Assembly: GCF_008831285.2 (NCBI RefSeq)
Contig: NC_045151.1
Span: 6,959,682-7,023,681, forward strand
DNA length: 64,000 bases
Direction of reading: 5' to 3'
Source: Nymphaea colorata
Lineage: Eukaryota > Streptophyta > Magnoliopsida > Nymphaeales > Nymphaeaceae
Shown: positions 12,080 through 24,119 of the stretch, one piece after another
How positions within the stretch are numbered: the first letter of the stretch is position 1
Layout of the letters: every line of letters begins with the position of its first letter
The notes under the pieces: generated by a model
What the model was told of the DNA's origin: nothing
What the model saw: only the letters and a program-made list of their open reading frames with translations
Databases searched by the model: none
Translations under genes and position numbers: made by a program

Positions 12080-14052
12080 GAAGACCTTATTCACCATCGT
12101 CACATTTTTAAAGAGTTTTATGGTGCAAACATGAAGGTCTGGCGACAAACCCTCCCTTTAATTATTCGAAGTTGGGTTTTTTTTTTTCTATCCTTTTCAT
12201 GTTTTCATTTACATTTACAATTTCAAGTAAAAAGGAAAGAACAGGAAAAGAAAAGGGAGTTATGGGATTGGTTGATATCATGCCCATGTTATTGGGATAT
12301 AGTGGGAGAATGGACGTAAAGATGAAGAACAGTTGCTTAAGTACTTGTTGAGGTCAAGACTTATTGTCTACAGCGAGGAAATAATTGTGCTCAGTCTTTT
12401 ACTAGGGAGGGTTTCAAATGTGGCAGTTGGGTTTTGAAAGAAACAAATAAGCCATTATAATTGAAAAATTAATGAATAGGAAAAAGTTGGTTCATTTTTC
12501 CTACCAATATTCCGTTCCCCATAAAAGATCCACAGACACATGATGTGGAGTAGTCTTCAAAGTTGGCATGTCGAGCTATATATTATATGTTCCAGCTCTG
12601 CTCACAACTGGCGAGTTGTTGCCCTTCAACACATTAAATTAACCATGCCATTGAAAACTTTGTCACAAGTACTGTTTTATTTTACTGGTAGGACAGTAAA
12701 AAATTCTCCCCTTCTTGTTGGTGTTGACATGATGTAAGGTTAGGGGTCTCTATCCTTTGTGTTTATGATATGTAGACAACAATTTCGGGGTGCAGCCCCT
12801 GCGCAACCCTAGGCGCCGAGACCACTCTTAAGAGTCTTTTTGGCTAATGGAATGATTTTATACAATTTTGTAAATATGTTTTAGAATTGAAGCAGACTCA
12901 TGAAATAGTAGTCCAAGCCGTAATTATCATAGAATGGTATATAACTATTTCATTAGCCAAACGACTTTTTACACTGCTAAAATTAAATAAATGAAATCCT
13001 TCCTGGTGGGGTGGAGGAGATATAGATTGAACATCATGCATGGATGCAGAAATTAATGGGGTTAATCCACCTGTAGACACAACAATTTCATGTAAATATG
13101 TTGAAAGTACAAAATTGATTTCTGGTTGAGAGTAATAGTTACAGTTGCGTAGACAGTATATATAATATTTGCTGTAGAAGCTAAGTGATTGGTCCATATA
13201 TAGAATATCTGATCCTCTGATTAGTCCATCCCCGCCACTGGCTGGGGATCCGCTGAAGCTGGTTATGTGCACACTATTGGGCACCAAAATTAGTAAACAA
13301 TGGTGTGCAATGACCAAAATATTTCTATTAAAATAAAAAAAAAAAAACTTTTTGAAAAGGTAAAAAAGGATTATGAAAAATTCTAAAATGTTTATTACTT
13401 TATAAAAATTTTCAAAAATACCCTTACCCCTTTGGTCTTCTTGACCGGCGGCATAGAAGTATGCACCCAACTCAATCTGCTAATAGATTGCACCCCATAT
13501 ATATGTAGCTTATAATCGTAACCTTCTTCTTTTCTCCTTTTCAAGGGTGTGCTGTCGGAAACTTTAAAAGAGGTGCACCGGTGGGGCTCACGGTAAAGGT
13601 GTCACTGAGTACCACCCTATAACGAGTGCTGGCTTTCCTGTACCAGTGTTCATTCTTACTGGCTCCCCAACTAGGTAGGAAGGTTTTACCATTTAGGCTG
13701 CCAATCTTCTTTTAATTTCCTACATGTCAAGAAGTGGGCCATTCAATAACCATGCACATGATATGGTGGTTCGGCATTGCAGAAAAGATTAAAAAAATCG
13801 TGTAAAGAGGCAGTGAATTTCTCTGCAGCTTATCATGAATAATGAGTGTGTGTGTTTCGTAACTTGAAATTGCAATTTTTTGTATTTCAACCTTTGATAT
13901 ACATTCATAAAACACTATATTCAAAATGCCCTTAAATATATACATGCAACAGTCTTTTGAGAGGCATTCGATAAAATTGGAACGACACATCAACAATTTA
14001 TGAATTATTTGTGTAGATTTGGTTTCCAAGTGATTTTACTTTAAAAGCTTTT
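12080..14052. other. Region downstream of the WRKY gene
   Basis: Likely begins with the WRKY 3' untranslated region; I see no convincing poly(A) signal that would fix its end. Beyond it is AT-rich sequence with no recognised gene. The open frames seen here, the longest near 12898-13470 on the minus strand, look like chance AT-rich frames. Confidence 0.5.
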
Positions 14053-14362
14053 AGAGGGTGTCTGGATGATACTCCAAAACTAGTCTTTGGAAGAAGAAAA
14101 TGATTATTGCTTTCCAAAGACCTTTTCATGATCATTTGGATGACCCATAAAATGAGTTTTACCAAAACTTGTTTTTGGCAAAAACTATTTTTCAAAAGGG
14201 AGTGAATAACCTGACATCCCCTCTGTTATTCATAAAAAAAAATGTGTTCTAGTTCCATTATCCAAACACACAAACTAGTTTTTTAAAATTGATTAAAAAA
14301 CAATTTAAAAAAACTAGTTTGGTTTCATAAAACCATTTTCTCTAGTATGCCATCCAAATGCA
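14053..14362. mobile_element. MITE-like element
   Basis: The left edge reads GGGTGTCTGGATGATACT. The right edge, read on the minus strand, is GCATTTGGATGGCATACT, giving imperfect terminal inverted repeats of about 18 bp. ACTAGT words sit just inside both ends. It has no coding capacity and its length suits a MITE. I could not define a clear target-site duplication, so the superfamily is left open. Confidence 0.45.
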
Positions 14363-17000
14363 ACAAAAAAAAAAAAAAAAGGCAATTACATGGAGTTAGG
14401 CAGCGCCTAGCAACAAAAGAAGCGCCATGCGAGTCATATATATTGAATTCTAGATGTTAAAAGTCCATACTGATCCTGTTGCCATAATATGAAACGCAGG
14501 CATAGTCACTTGCAGAATGCCCGTGTAGGCAAGCTTCACATAAATTATTTTCTTAGAAACTTGAATGGAAGTAGCAGCGGAAGATAAATAATATGACATA
14601 CTTTATCGTCGGCAGTAGCTATAAGATTACTATTATTATACACCGAGTCAGAAGCTTCTCTTTTGTTTGGATACCCAAAAAAGTTTAATTAAACAAAGGT
14701 TTCAGAAAAGGTTTGGGAGATACGTTTAGATTTTAATATGCACTACATAATATTCTATTTCCGAGACCAGGTCAGGTCACATGGAATGATTAGGTGGGGC
14801 GTCAGACGTAGTAAATGAGTAGTCCAAAATGCACAAAAAGGTTTCACGTCAGACCGTTTGTTTCGCAATGAAACCTAGCTACGTTCCGTTACTAGCTTTA
14901 TGGAAATTCAGGGCAACCTTAAGTTGCCGCCGCCTGCATCATAAACATATATATTCCATCTCGAGGAAAGGCAGTTCCACAAGTTGGTGCCAGAGACCAA
15001 GATTTTGTTTTCTTCTCGACCAAAGAACAACGTACGCTGCCACCAAACATAGCTTTTCACCAACCAGCTGCTGTGCAGGATTTGACTCCGGAATGAACTC
15101 AGTTTGTCACTTTTCTTTTTTTCTTTGGATTGGATGGCTTTCTGGTGAGCGAAATATTTTTTTGAGGCCCGAAGGCCCTCCATTCGCCTTGCTTATAGGG
15201 TTTTGGAATGCCTTGGGGCTTAGGTGGATGCAGACTGTCCTTCATTCGACAAAGTACACCCCACCTTTAATGGCTTAAGAAAATAGCACCGATTAAGAAA
15301 GTGCCGTCTACATGACCCTCATCTCGACCGGCTATGCAAAGGCTGTCCATAAATGTAATATTGTATTGTCATCTTTCCAAAAAATGAGAATAAGGAATTC
15401 ATGATCAAATTGTTTCTACTTTTTTTCTTTTTTCTTTTTAATAAACATGATGACATTATGGTGTCATTAAGAGGCTGGGATGCCTGACTGATCAATAAAA
15501 TTAAATATTGAAGGTGATAGGTCAACAGTTAATCCATGCAGGCACACGTTTTCTCCTAACAATAACATAATAAAGGCCGCCGATTATTTATTTCATTTTG
15601 CCAACATACTAAAAGGAAAAAAAGAAGTTTAGCAACTGTGAAGTATTGGAAACTGTATATACAGTATATTACAAGAAAAATGTAGAAGGCGTTTAAATTT
15701 AAAGAACTTACAAACGAACTAAGTCCCAAGATGTTTTAATGAATTGTTTCCGAAAAGTTTAACTAACTTCAATTAAACCTGTTGAATATGAAAACAGTAC
15801 CAGCCTCCCGTATAAAATCATCCACCCAATTCTGGACTTCTTTGTGAGATATATCTTAGCGAAGATCCAGAAAAATACGAATTAAGGACCATTCATCTTA
15901 TCTATAAAGTTTAGGGGTATTCCATGATATATAAGAGAGCAAGAACATTGATATTCGGTGGCGTGCTGTGTTACTAAAAGCTTCCAGTGGGGTTAAAAGT
16001 GCTATCCGGTGAAACTATTTAGTGCCAACTGTCAAAGACAATGAGAAAGCTCCAAAGGCGTTCTAGAAGTGCCATTTATAAATGTTATATGGCATTTCTG
16101 AAACATTTTCAGTGGCACAGCAAACATGCCGCTAAAAGGTCTTCAACGTTTTTTTGTTTTATGCAACAAAAATTTTTTTGGCGGCATTGTACCATGCCAC
16201 TGATTGTTTTAGTGGCAGATGGCAAATGCTAGTAAAACCTTTCTGTGGCATTTGGCACATGCCACTGAAGTACTTTCAGTGGCGTTCAAGGCATACCAGT
16301 GACAATCCAAACGCAAACAAAAATGCTGTCTTATGGAGGTGCTTCCAAACAACCAATGTTTAAAAGCTCACCATGTCAACCCTGTGACTGCGGGTGACTC
16401 GGCCTGGATCGCCCCCCTATTGAGTCAACCCAGCAGGGTGCCTCGTTTTATTTCATACTTCAATATTTTATTGCTGTTTATAGTTGATATATGTTAAGAC
16501 ATAAGTTTTGTTTGTTACTTTATTAAAGATACAAGCTCAGTTTGTTAAAGTCAAACTATATTAACAAAATTGATTGAGTTTTTTCTTAATGTCTTTCTAT
16601 TCAATATGCTAAATTGCAACAATTCATGGAGGATGAACGCAGTTGTGACTACATCTTGTGTTCGTTGACTTTTTTTGAATCATATAAGTGAAATTAAGAC
16701 ATTTTACAAACTTTTTATGTTTAAAAAACAAGAAACATATCCGGGTCTGAGTTTTTGAGTTGACATGTCAAGTCACGAGTCGAGAACAGCTGAGCTGAGT
16801 CCCGAGTCACTGGGTATTAAAACATTGCAACCAACAATTATCCACACTTTACACCATGTTTTCACTAGAAACCCAGCAAATTAATTTGCAGTCCTTTTGT
16901 TGAGCATAAGCAACTCATAACAATGTGTCATCGTGCTCCAGTTACATTACAGTAGATAAAAATAGCGAGGTTAAAACTGCTCCTACAACAAGAATACAGA
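14363..17000. other. Intergenic region, no gene recognised
   Basis: Apart from the GCCACT array, nothing here could be identified. A 149-codon frame at 14829-15278 is the longest, but it resembles no protein known to me and is overlapped by a 91-codon frame on the other strand. I do not call it a gene. Confidence 0.4.
15953..16305. repeat. Palindromic GCCACT/AGTGGC array
   Basis: About a dozen copies of AGTGGC, GCCACT or close variants occur in both orientations, for example GGCACATGCCACTGAAG and TTCAGTGGCGTTC. Arrays of short words in both orientations are typical of the subterminal regions of plant CACTA and some Mutator-like elements. No transposase or clear termini accompany it here. Confidence 0.45.
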
Positions 17001-17037
17001 TTGTTCAGGAGGTAATGAATCATTTTTGGCTCATAGA

Positions 17038-17480
17038 TTGCACACCCGTCTGTGTATTATTAGTAACAACTTGAAATTCCCCAACGGTAGCCTGCTTCAT
17101 AGGGGTATATGTGTGGGCACAATGCTCTAATTCATAAACAAGTGTGTCCTTAAAATCCCGAAACAACACCTTGACTCCTTCACCTGTGTTGAGTATGTCA
17201 GAGAAAGGAGGAGGATTTGCTTTGTTTTGTTTTTTTGTTTTTTTTAAAGGGGTGGCGGGGTGGTGGTGGTGGGGAGGGGGAAGTGGAGAGAGAGTCCAGC
17301 AGGCAAGGCCAACTGCAAGGACAAGCAAAACAGAGATCACTCACCTTGTGAATGATTGGAAGAATTTTCAGCAAAGTTGTACGCATTGCAGACTTCACAT
17401 ACAACATCAAAGCTGGAACAAAAATTATGTAATTCCACCGCTGAGGTACTTTAGGTTGATTCAACAAGACCATTAATTTT
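17038..17480 (-). pseudogene. Two exon-like stretches of uncertain identity
   Basis: On the minus strand, IFVPALMLYVKSAMRTTLLK runs into ILPIIHK and a GTGAGT donor (about 17348-17450). After a C-rich intron-like stretch, a frame with VLFRDFKDTLVYELEHC and VGEFQVVTNN ends in a stop near 17040. The order would suit a diverged later exportin 4 exon, but the residue match is weak. It could belong to another gene. Confidence 0.35.
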
Positions 17481-17655
17481 TGCAAGCATGTACTTATAAG
17501 TAGAATCAACAGCGTTTAAGGTTTAATGAAACATTTAATGACAAAATGATAGAAATAAAACAAATAAATGCTTACCTAGATAAGAGCAAAAAAAAAGTAA
17601 AAAACATGGTTATGGTGGTTATGGTTGTGGTTGTACAAGTTTACAAGCCAAACCA

Positions 17656-17657
<2 letters not shown>

Positions 17658-17696
<39 letters not shown>
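17658..17696. repeat. TA microsatellite
   Basis: About 39 bp of uninterrupted TA in an intron-like part of the exportin 4 remnant. Confidence 0.95.
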
Positions 17697-17698
<2 letters not shown>

Positions 17699-18036
17699 GT
17701 CTCTTTCTAGTACCATATACTTAATTCAAAAAGTCTTTACCTCTGCCATGGTTACAATGGTTCTACTTTTCTAAAAGCTGGATAACTTAAAATCATGGTT
17801 TTCTTGAAATAGATTACCATTGTAAAATAGAACTAGAGCGGATTCTGGACAATATTCAGCATGAAGACTCTACATACAAAAATTACGCTTGATTTGAGTT
17901 AACAGATATGCTTTCTTTATAAAGGTTACACATATTCTCCAAGAAAAAGAAAGTCTAATTGGGGAAAATAAAAGATGACTTTAACATTGGCATAGCAGGT
18001 CGGGGATGAATTGATAGAGAAACATATTGATTTTAC

Positions 18037-18180
18037 CTTACCAATGTTGTGAGAAGAATAGATCTATAGTAACCTAACACAGAAGCTAAAAGCACAACTA
18101 TAGCACTAGGTTCTAGAAAGACCACTTGTGCATCAACCAAATCCACCTCAAAGTTAAGCAAGAAGTACATCACTATAGAC
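18037..18180 (-). pseudogene. EXPORTIN 4-like exon with stop codon
   Basis: The minus strand encodes MYFLLNFEVDLVDAQVVFLEP and then, after a frame change, FCVRLL, a TAG stop, and IYSSHNIGK followed by a GTAAAA donor. The family has Gln at the stop position, so CAG to TAG is the likely change. This is the best single anchor for the exportin 4 identification. Confidence 0.7.
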
Positions 18181-18290
18181 AAACCCCAAAAAATGGAGTC
18201 AGTTATTTCATTTGGACAAAGCCCCTTAGTGAGCTGCTACGATAAAAGCTCTAACAGGTACAAAAAATGACATAAAAAGATGAGGTTAGT

Positions 18291-18632
18291 ACCTGATATT
18301 TGTAATCTTCTAAAAGAGTCAGTAGAGGGTTTATGACAGCAAGCCCCATGTCAAATAAAGTTGTTTGAGTATGAAATGGGTTGCTGTAACTGCTCCTCAA
18401 AAATGTTCCAAGCAATTCACCGTTGCTGTCATCTCATCTTACCAAGACAAGTTTTGCATTTAAAGGAAGTGATAAGGAAGATTTGATTCATTTGCAAGTT
18501 GCAACGGTGAATTTCAACCACACCATAAGAATAGCATCTACTTGTTGAGCAACATGTTTCAACTCATTGTTGGGAGATATATTAACTAGATATGATGTAA
18601 CTGACCCATTGAGATCTCTCACATACCTGGAA
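18291..18632 (-). pseudogene. EXPORTIN 4-like exons (YVRDL and LFDMG blocks)
   Basis: Two adjoining coding stretches. The upstream one begins after a TTTCCAG acceptor with YVRDLNGSVTSYLV and runs to DAILMV, then decays to a TGA stop. The second encodes GELLGTFLRSS, then TTLFDMGLAVINPLLTLLED and YKYQ before a GTACTA donor. Order and spacing agree with the exportin 4 protein. Confidence 0.68.
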
Positions 18633-20148
18633 ATAAAAGTTACCATCGTTCAATTTCATGCTCGGTAAGCAACAAAGTATAGTTGAGCATTGAAATTAAT
18701 TCTGGTTAGTGACCTCAATCGTGTTTATGCCAAGACCAGCATGATGGCTTTGCAAGAGATCATTGCATACAAGTCATAACTAACAAAGTCTATAGGAACT
18801 CATCTTCACTACAAAAATTGTATGACACATGCTTGAAGAGTGCTTAAGAAATCCTCTCCATATGCTCTGATATGTGATAAGATAAGAAAGCTGAAAAAAA
18901 ATAATGCTGCCTAATGTTTAACGTATCTGCTGTAGCATTTCCTTAACCATGATCATGGGCCTTTTGAGTATTGGCTGCAATAAAGCTGCCATTTTAAAGT
19001 GATGCAGTACAAGGTTAACAAATAGAGGAGACAACTATGGATACTTCCAACCTATCTAATGCACAAGAATTATCAAATGGAACATAAAGTCATAAACAGG
19101 TTACGTGGACACTTGTGATGTGAAAACATCAACATTAGTTGGCATTAGAATCAAATAACACTGAGAACATTAAAAGAAAGTCCCACCGTTTGCAATGTCA
19201 TAAGCATGAAGCAGATCAACTAATCATCCAATATATAAAGAAAGATAATGTATATATATGTACATCAAGAGCTAAATGCCTACTAATTTTCTCATTTAAT
19301 ATTGTAGTAGTATCCCAATAATCATTTCTAACATGTTCCCAATGAATTTCATAGATTTCACTCTACAAAAAAACCTGAAATATGACAAACTGGTTGTAGA
19401 CATATGAAGCAAAATAATTCACTCTGCAAGATCACCAAGGATGGCTCAATAGCTGGTAGGACAAGAAATGAAGAATACTAGTATCACACTTAGCGGAGCA
19501 GTTCACCAAAATTTCAAGACATGATACAATTGCAAGAACATGAAACACAAAACTGTCATGAGCTTTAGATGTCAGCCATAAACATAAGCCAAAAACATCA
19601 CCATAGTCCAACATTAATGTTGTGCTCATCAATCTGAAGCATTACCATAGGTGCATTCGCCCCTTCCCAAGGACCATGAAACATGCTCCTATAGCTTGAA
19701 TTTGCCAACAATCAATATCTATATAATAAAACAATCAACCAATTATCTAGGAATTATAAGAAATCCAAAAGGAACATGGATGCCAAAGTATGGATTCTTC
19801 ACATAATCACATTCTTGTATCCAAAGAATGAAGAGCACAAATATTCAAGAGGAAACTTAAACACATAGGCATAACAATTTTGTTGACAGTTGAGCGACAA
19901 ATGAGGAACTTCCCAAGTGCTTGTTAGAAAATAATTTTTAAGTTGACTCCAAACTAAAGAAATGAATTTTGCCAAATAAACTGATAAGCTCCTTTCAGTT
20001 AAGAGACAATGATGCCTCTCAGAAATAAATTCAGGAAGGTAGTAGTGCTACCCTTACCCTTGGTGCTGCTGCCTTCGCATACTTTTTCATATTAGATACA
20101 TGAAACCAAGATATAGTTACTATATATTAGTATTTACACATATATGTG

Positions 20149-20158
<10 letters not shown>

Positions 20159-20194
<36 letters not shown>
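20159..20194. repeat. TA microsatellite
   Basis: About 36 bp of TA preceded by a short TG run, between two exportin 4-like exon remnants. Confidence 0.95.
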
Positions 20195-20197
<3 letters not shown>

Positions 20198-21295
20198 AGA
20201 GAGATAAATGGAAAAAGGTAATTACCTCTTCCACCCAATCAATGTTTATTCTCACACCCTATTCCTGAAACATGAGATACATGAGTCTAGAACCCACTAA
20301 ATGATGTGGTTATATGCATACATCTTAAGGACAAAGAAGGAATTCCTTCACATCTTTACACATACATGAATATTTCTCAGCTGCATTTTGCAACTTATGT
20401 ACTGTTGGATGATAAATATCACTTATAACAATTCAAACCTAATGAGGATCACAAAAGCATGTGTGAAAGTGAAGGAAATGACAAACTCTAAATAGCACAA
20501 AGATGAATGAAGAAAAAACCACTACAACTTACTTGTCTAAAACTAGGCCAGTAATGACTGAAAAATTAGACCAATCATCATAAAGAGTGTAGTAATGAGA
20601 ATGCAAGTCTGAAGGACCTGCATGTCAATAAAGAGAATAATTCTGAAGAGGGTTTTCTAGCTGAAAAAGAAGTCAATATTGCCAGATGACTTTTATCTGG
20701 GGTTTTTCATTCTACTGCAACAAAAAGGATAGGACCTGAACTTCAAATTTTTTACAATAAAAAAACAACCATGCTTTTGTAGCAAAGGCTCAATTTTGTC
20801 ATCTACTGTTACATGATGATGACATGAAGGTTGCTGACTGTGCAACTTTTAATAGAGATTTGCAAAATTCAATTAGAAATTAGATATTCAAATGGCCCTA
20901 AAAGACGAAGCATCATGTTAACTCATTGCATTGCCAAAATCAGAAGAAAATGACTGCAAAACAGGCACAAGTAATGCAATTAAAGACAAGCAAAATAATG
21001 TCAAATTGGATTAAAGATCCTTAGATCTCTTTTGTGAAACAATTAGCCTTGTGATTAAGTGTCAATAATCACAAATAACCTTGTTATTTATACTCCATTG
21101 AGATAATTTTGGTTGTATTGTTGCAATGAAAACCCAAAAGGTTTAAACTCAAGTATTTTGTCTCTAGAATCTCACTTTGCTTGGAAACTCTACCAGCTTA
21201 AATTCAGTTTTCACAAGCTCACAATCAAGTTATCCAAAACATTTTTAAAAATCTCACCATCCATAATGGATATTGCATGTATGTATATAAATTTG

Positions 21296-21335
21296 AGGGA
21301 GGGGAGGGGGAGGAGGGTTGAAGGGGGTTTTGGTG

Positions 21336-21366
<31 letters not shown>
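21296..21366 (+). repeat. G-rich stretch followed by GA repeat
   Basis: Several runs of three to five G within about 45 bp are followed by a GA repeat (21337-21366). The G-runs could form a G-quadruplex on the plus strand; this is inferred from spacing only. Confidence 0.7.
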
Positions 21367-21370
<4 letters not shown>

Positions 21371-21598
21371 AAAGGGTATCAAATTAGCTTATCTGCTACT
21401 GATCCTTATGACATCAGTCAAACAATCTTTGAAAATGCCTTGCAAAGTCAACAAGATCTGTCCAAAGTAAATTTAAAGTGAATGGTCCATTGAAGCCCTA
21501 TTCTAGCAAGAATTCAATAGATAAAGAGATGCACAAACATCATACCTAAGACAAGGATGTGAAGATCAATTTCTAGGACCAAGACTAAGTTATGCCTA

Positions 21599-21658
21599 AG
21601 ATAGCATAAGGTTGCTTTTTTTTCTTAAAGATAGCATAAGGTTGCTTTTTTTTCTTAA
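21599..21658. repeat. 30-bp tandem duplication
   Basis: AGATAGCATAAGGTTGC plus a T-run is present twice head to tail, with a 30-bp period and essentially no difference, which suggests a recent duplication. Confidence 0.9.
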
Positions 21659-22400
21659 TTCATTGACATCTATTTTCTGTGGTGTCTTTAATCAGTTTTA
21701 TAAATTCAAGAGCATTTCATGGCCACAAAAATTCAAGAATTATTTATCAATGAATAATCCCATAGATAGGTTGGAAGAGTAAAATTCCAGCCCTATTGTT
21801 AACCAATGATTGATGGGCAAAAGTAATTCTTGAGAAACTTTACCATTGCTTTTGATGGAGAGAAAATGTTTAGGAACAAAAAAAACTTATCGATAGGATC
21901 ATTTCTCCTAGCATCAAAGGCAGCAACATGCACTCATATAGAAAACCCTTCAAGAACATTAGTGCATAAATGAGCAACTATGACCCATGTCCTATCTACA
22001 TTTTTTAAAAAATATGGAAAAAAAAACTATAAACTTGAAAGGGGGGCCACTTGATGATGCTTAGAGGAAATACCTCCATCATATCAAAACCAATTTGTTA
22101 AAACCCATAGAAGGGGCTGAATGTGAACCATTACTGCCTTGGCCCACCATCCAAAGGCATGACCAAGTACAAACTCATTGAACAATTGTTGCCTACAATG
22201 AAGATGTACCTGAAATCAGTAGACAACAAAAAGAAAGGCTGAGTTTTTGCAGTGCTATTGAATCATTATATAGGTAAAAATGAAAGGAACAACCAAATCC
22301 CAATTGAAAAAGGATAAGATGATCAATGGAGGCACCATAACATAAACATTTTAAAACCTACTTGCTGGGCTATTTGATGTATAAGAAAAAGAAGAAGAAA

Positions 22401-22676
22401 CAACTAAGTGGTCAACAAGAACAACCAAACCAATCTATCAAGTTATGTAAAAGTGAAAAATCATGGGGTCGAAACACTGATGTCATCCTACCTAATGCAC
22501 CAGTTATATCGAAGCGGCAGTTTTAAGAGAAAGCCAGGACTTGATATCAACTAAGTGGTATGCAAGAACAACCAACCAATTTTGCTGAGTTACATAAAAG
22601 TGAAAAATCATGGGGTTGAAACACTAATGTTTTTCTATCTAATGCGTCAGTTATATCTAAGTGACGGTTTTACCAA
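22401..22676. repeat. Direct repeat of about 125 bp, two copies
   Basis: CAACTAAGTGG begins both copies, at 22401 and 22548 (offset about 147). Both contain AAGTGAAAAATCATGGGG and CAGTTATATC words. The copies differ by a number of substitutions, so the duplication is old. Confidence 0.8.
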
Positions 22677-22919
22677 TCTTTTGTTAAGTTTTGACATTTA
22701 CCATTATTTTTTATGCAAAGCTATCGTAACATGCAAAATGTTTGACTATCACAAGGTAGTGTGGATCAGCATTGTGTCCAACAAGAATCCATGGGCATGC
22801 TTCGTCAGTAAGCAATCATCATTATGTTTTAGTAATAAAGCCATACCAAGCTTTGCTTTAGAAGAACTATCTAATCGTATATGATTTTCTAGTTTCTAGT
22901 CATTACTTATACTTGACAT

Positions 22920-23965
22920 AGTTCACACATTAAAGCACACATTGCCTGTGTTATACAATTAAGGTCTTGTCACACACATCATTGCACAAACTATCATTAC
23001 AGTGTGCAATACTTCACATGATAGTAAGTGTGATATATTACAATGTTTTGTACAATTAACCTGTAGTGAGCGCAACACTCTATGTGACAGTGCAAGGGAG
23101 TGTGCAAGTAGTGCAATCTAACCTACAATGTAAATGAGAGATTGGTTCTAGAAATGTTTTGTACAAGAGGTATTTATATAGCCTATTAAGTGCGATAGAG
23201 AGAGCAATAGGTAGTGTAGTAAGACTTGTGATATAACAAAGATGAGAATATTTAAATTGTCACAAACCTGGGGCTTGAAGAGTCTGACACTGTGCACGAT
23301 AGTGTGATCATGAGAGCAATAGAAAGTACAATAAAACTATAATGAGTGCAGTATATTCTTGTGCTTTGTATAATTGACCGATAGTGGGCGTGACACTATA
23401 TGTGATAGCTAACAGGAAGTGCGATGTAACTTGCTATATAAATGGGAGAGTTTGGCTCTAGAAATGTTTTGTACAAGGTTTATCTATATAGTCTGTTAAG
23501 TATGATAGGGAGAAAAATTAGGAGTTCAAGAAGACTTTGCGATATAAAAAAAGATGAGAATTTTTATTTAAACCATCACAATGCTGGGGCTTGGTGAGTG
23601 CAACACTGCACATGACAATGTGATAGGGAGAGCGATAGGAAGTGCAATAAGATTACAATGTGTGCAATATATTACAATGTTTTGTACGACTGACTGATTG
23701 TGAGCATGATGCTACATGTGACAGCCAACACGGAGTTCAATGTAACTTGAGATATAAATGAGAGAGATTGGTTCTAGAATGCCTTGCACAAGAGTTATCT
23801 ATATAATCTAGTAAGTATGATAGGGAGAACGATAAGCAGTCCAGTAAGACTTGCAATATAACAAAGACAAAAAAATTTATTTAAACTGATATAGAACTGG
23901 GGCTTGGTAAGTGTGGCACCATATGCGATAGTGCGATAGGGACTGCAATAAAATTTTTAATATAA
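22920..23965. repeat. Tandem repeat, period about 315 bp, about three copies
   Basis: The word GGGGCTTG recurs at 23270, 23586 and 23899, giving periods of 316 and 313. Each unit also has TGTTTTGTAC, GGTTCTAGAA or GGCTCTAGAA, ACAAAGATGAGAA-like and GCGATAGGGAGAGC-like words. The units are rich in short GTGCAAT and GTGATA words. It looks like a subterminal transposon array or a short satellite. No coding capacity. Confidence 0.75.
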
Positions 23966-24119
23966 CAAAAATGATAATGATTATTTAAAATTGTTTTGTG
24001 TAATTAATATCAAGGAATATCTAATGGCCATGCAATGGCACTCAATGACATCTTGCATCTCAACTATCAATTGAAGCTTTGTAAGTCACTATCCCGTTGT
24101 ATCTTTAGTCATCAATGAA

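Larger units (their letters stand above)
17020..22210 (-). pseudogene. XPO4: EXPORTIN 4-like pseudogene, collinear decayed exons
   Basis: Exportin 4 is a karyopherin-beta nuclear transport receptor built of helical repeats. Reading the minus strand from high to low coordinate, exon-like stretches match plant exportin 4 in the right order: 22060-22209 (a CR...L...F...F-WWA block), 20520-20690 (VITGLVLDK), 20226-20267 (VRINIDWVEE), 19440-19590 (a YQLL block), then three strong exons at 18428-18632, 18291-18430 and 18037-18180. The strong ones contain YVRDLNGSVTSYLV, HVAQQVDAILMV, LFDMGLAVINPLLTLLEDYK, VDLVDAQVVFLEP and YSSHNIGK. Several edges keep splice-like AG and GT. It is broken by in-frame stops (a TGA after VATCK, TAG for a Gln before IYSSHN) and frameshifts. 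The N-terminal and C-terminal exons were not found; 17020-17480 may be a distorted later exon. It is most likely a dead gene copy or captured fragment. Identity rests mainly on the three strong exons. Confidence 0.65.

Noticed and set aside
14829-15278. A 149-codon open frame on the plus strand, the longest frame outside known genes in the left half
   Set aside because: Its protein resembles no family I know, a 91-codon frame overlaps on the other strand, and there is no splice or promoter context. It is left as unproven.
18807-18822. CACTACAAAAATTGT, resembling a CACTA transposon terminus
   Set aside because: No matching inverted end or 3-bp duplication was found, and it sits inside the exportin 4 remnant.
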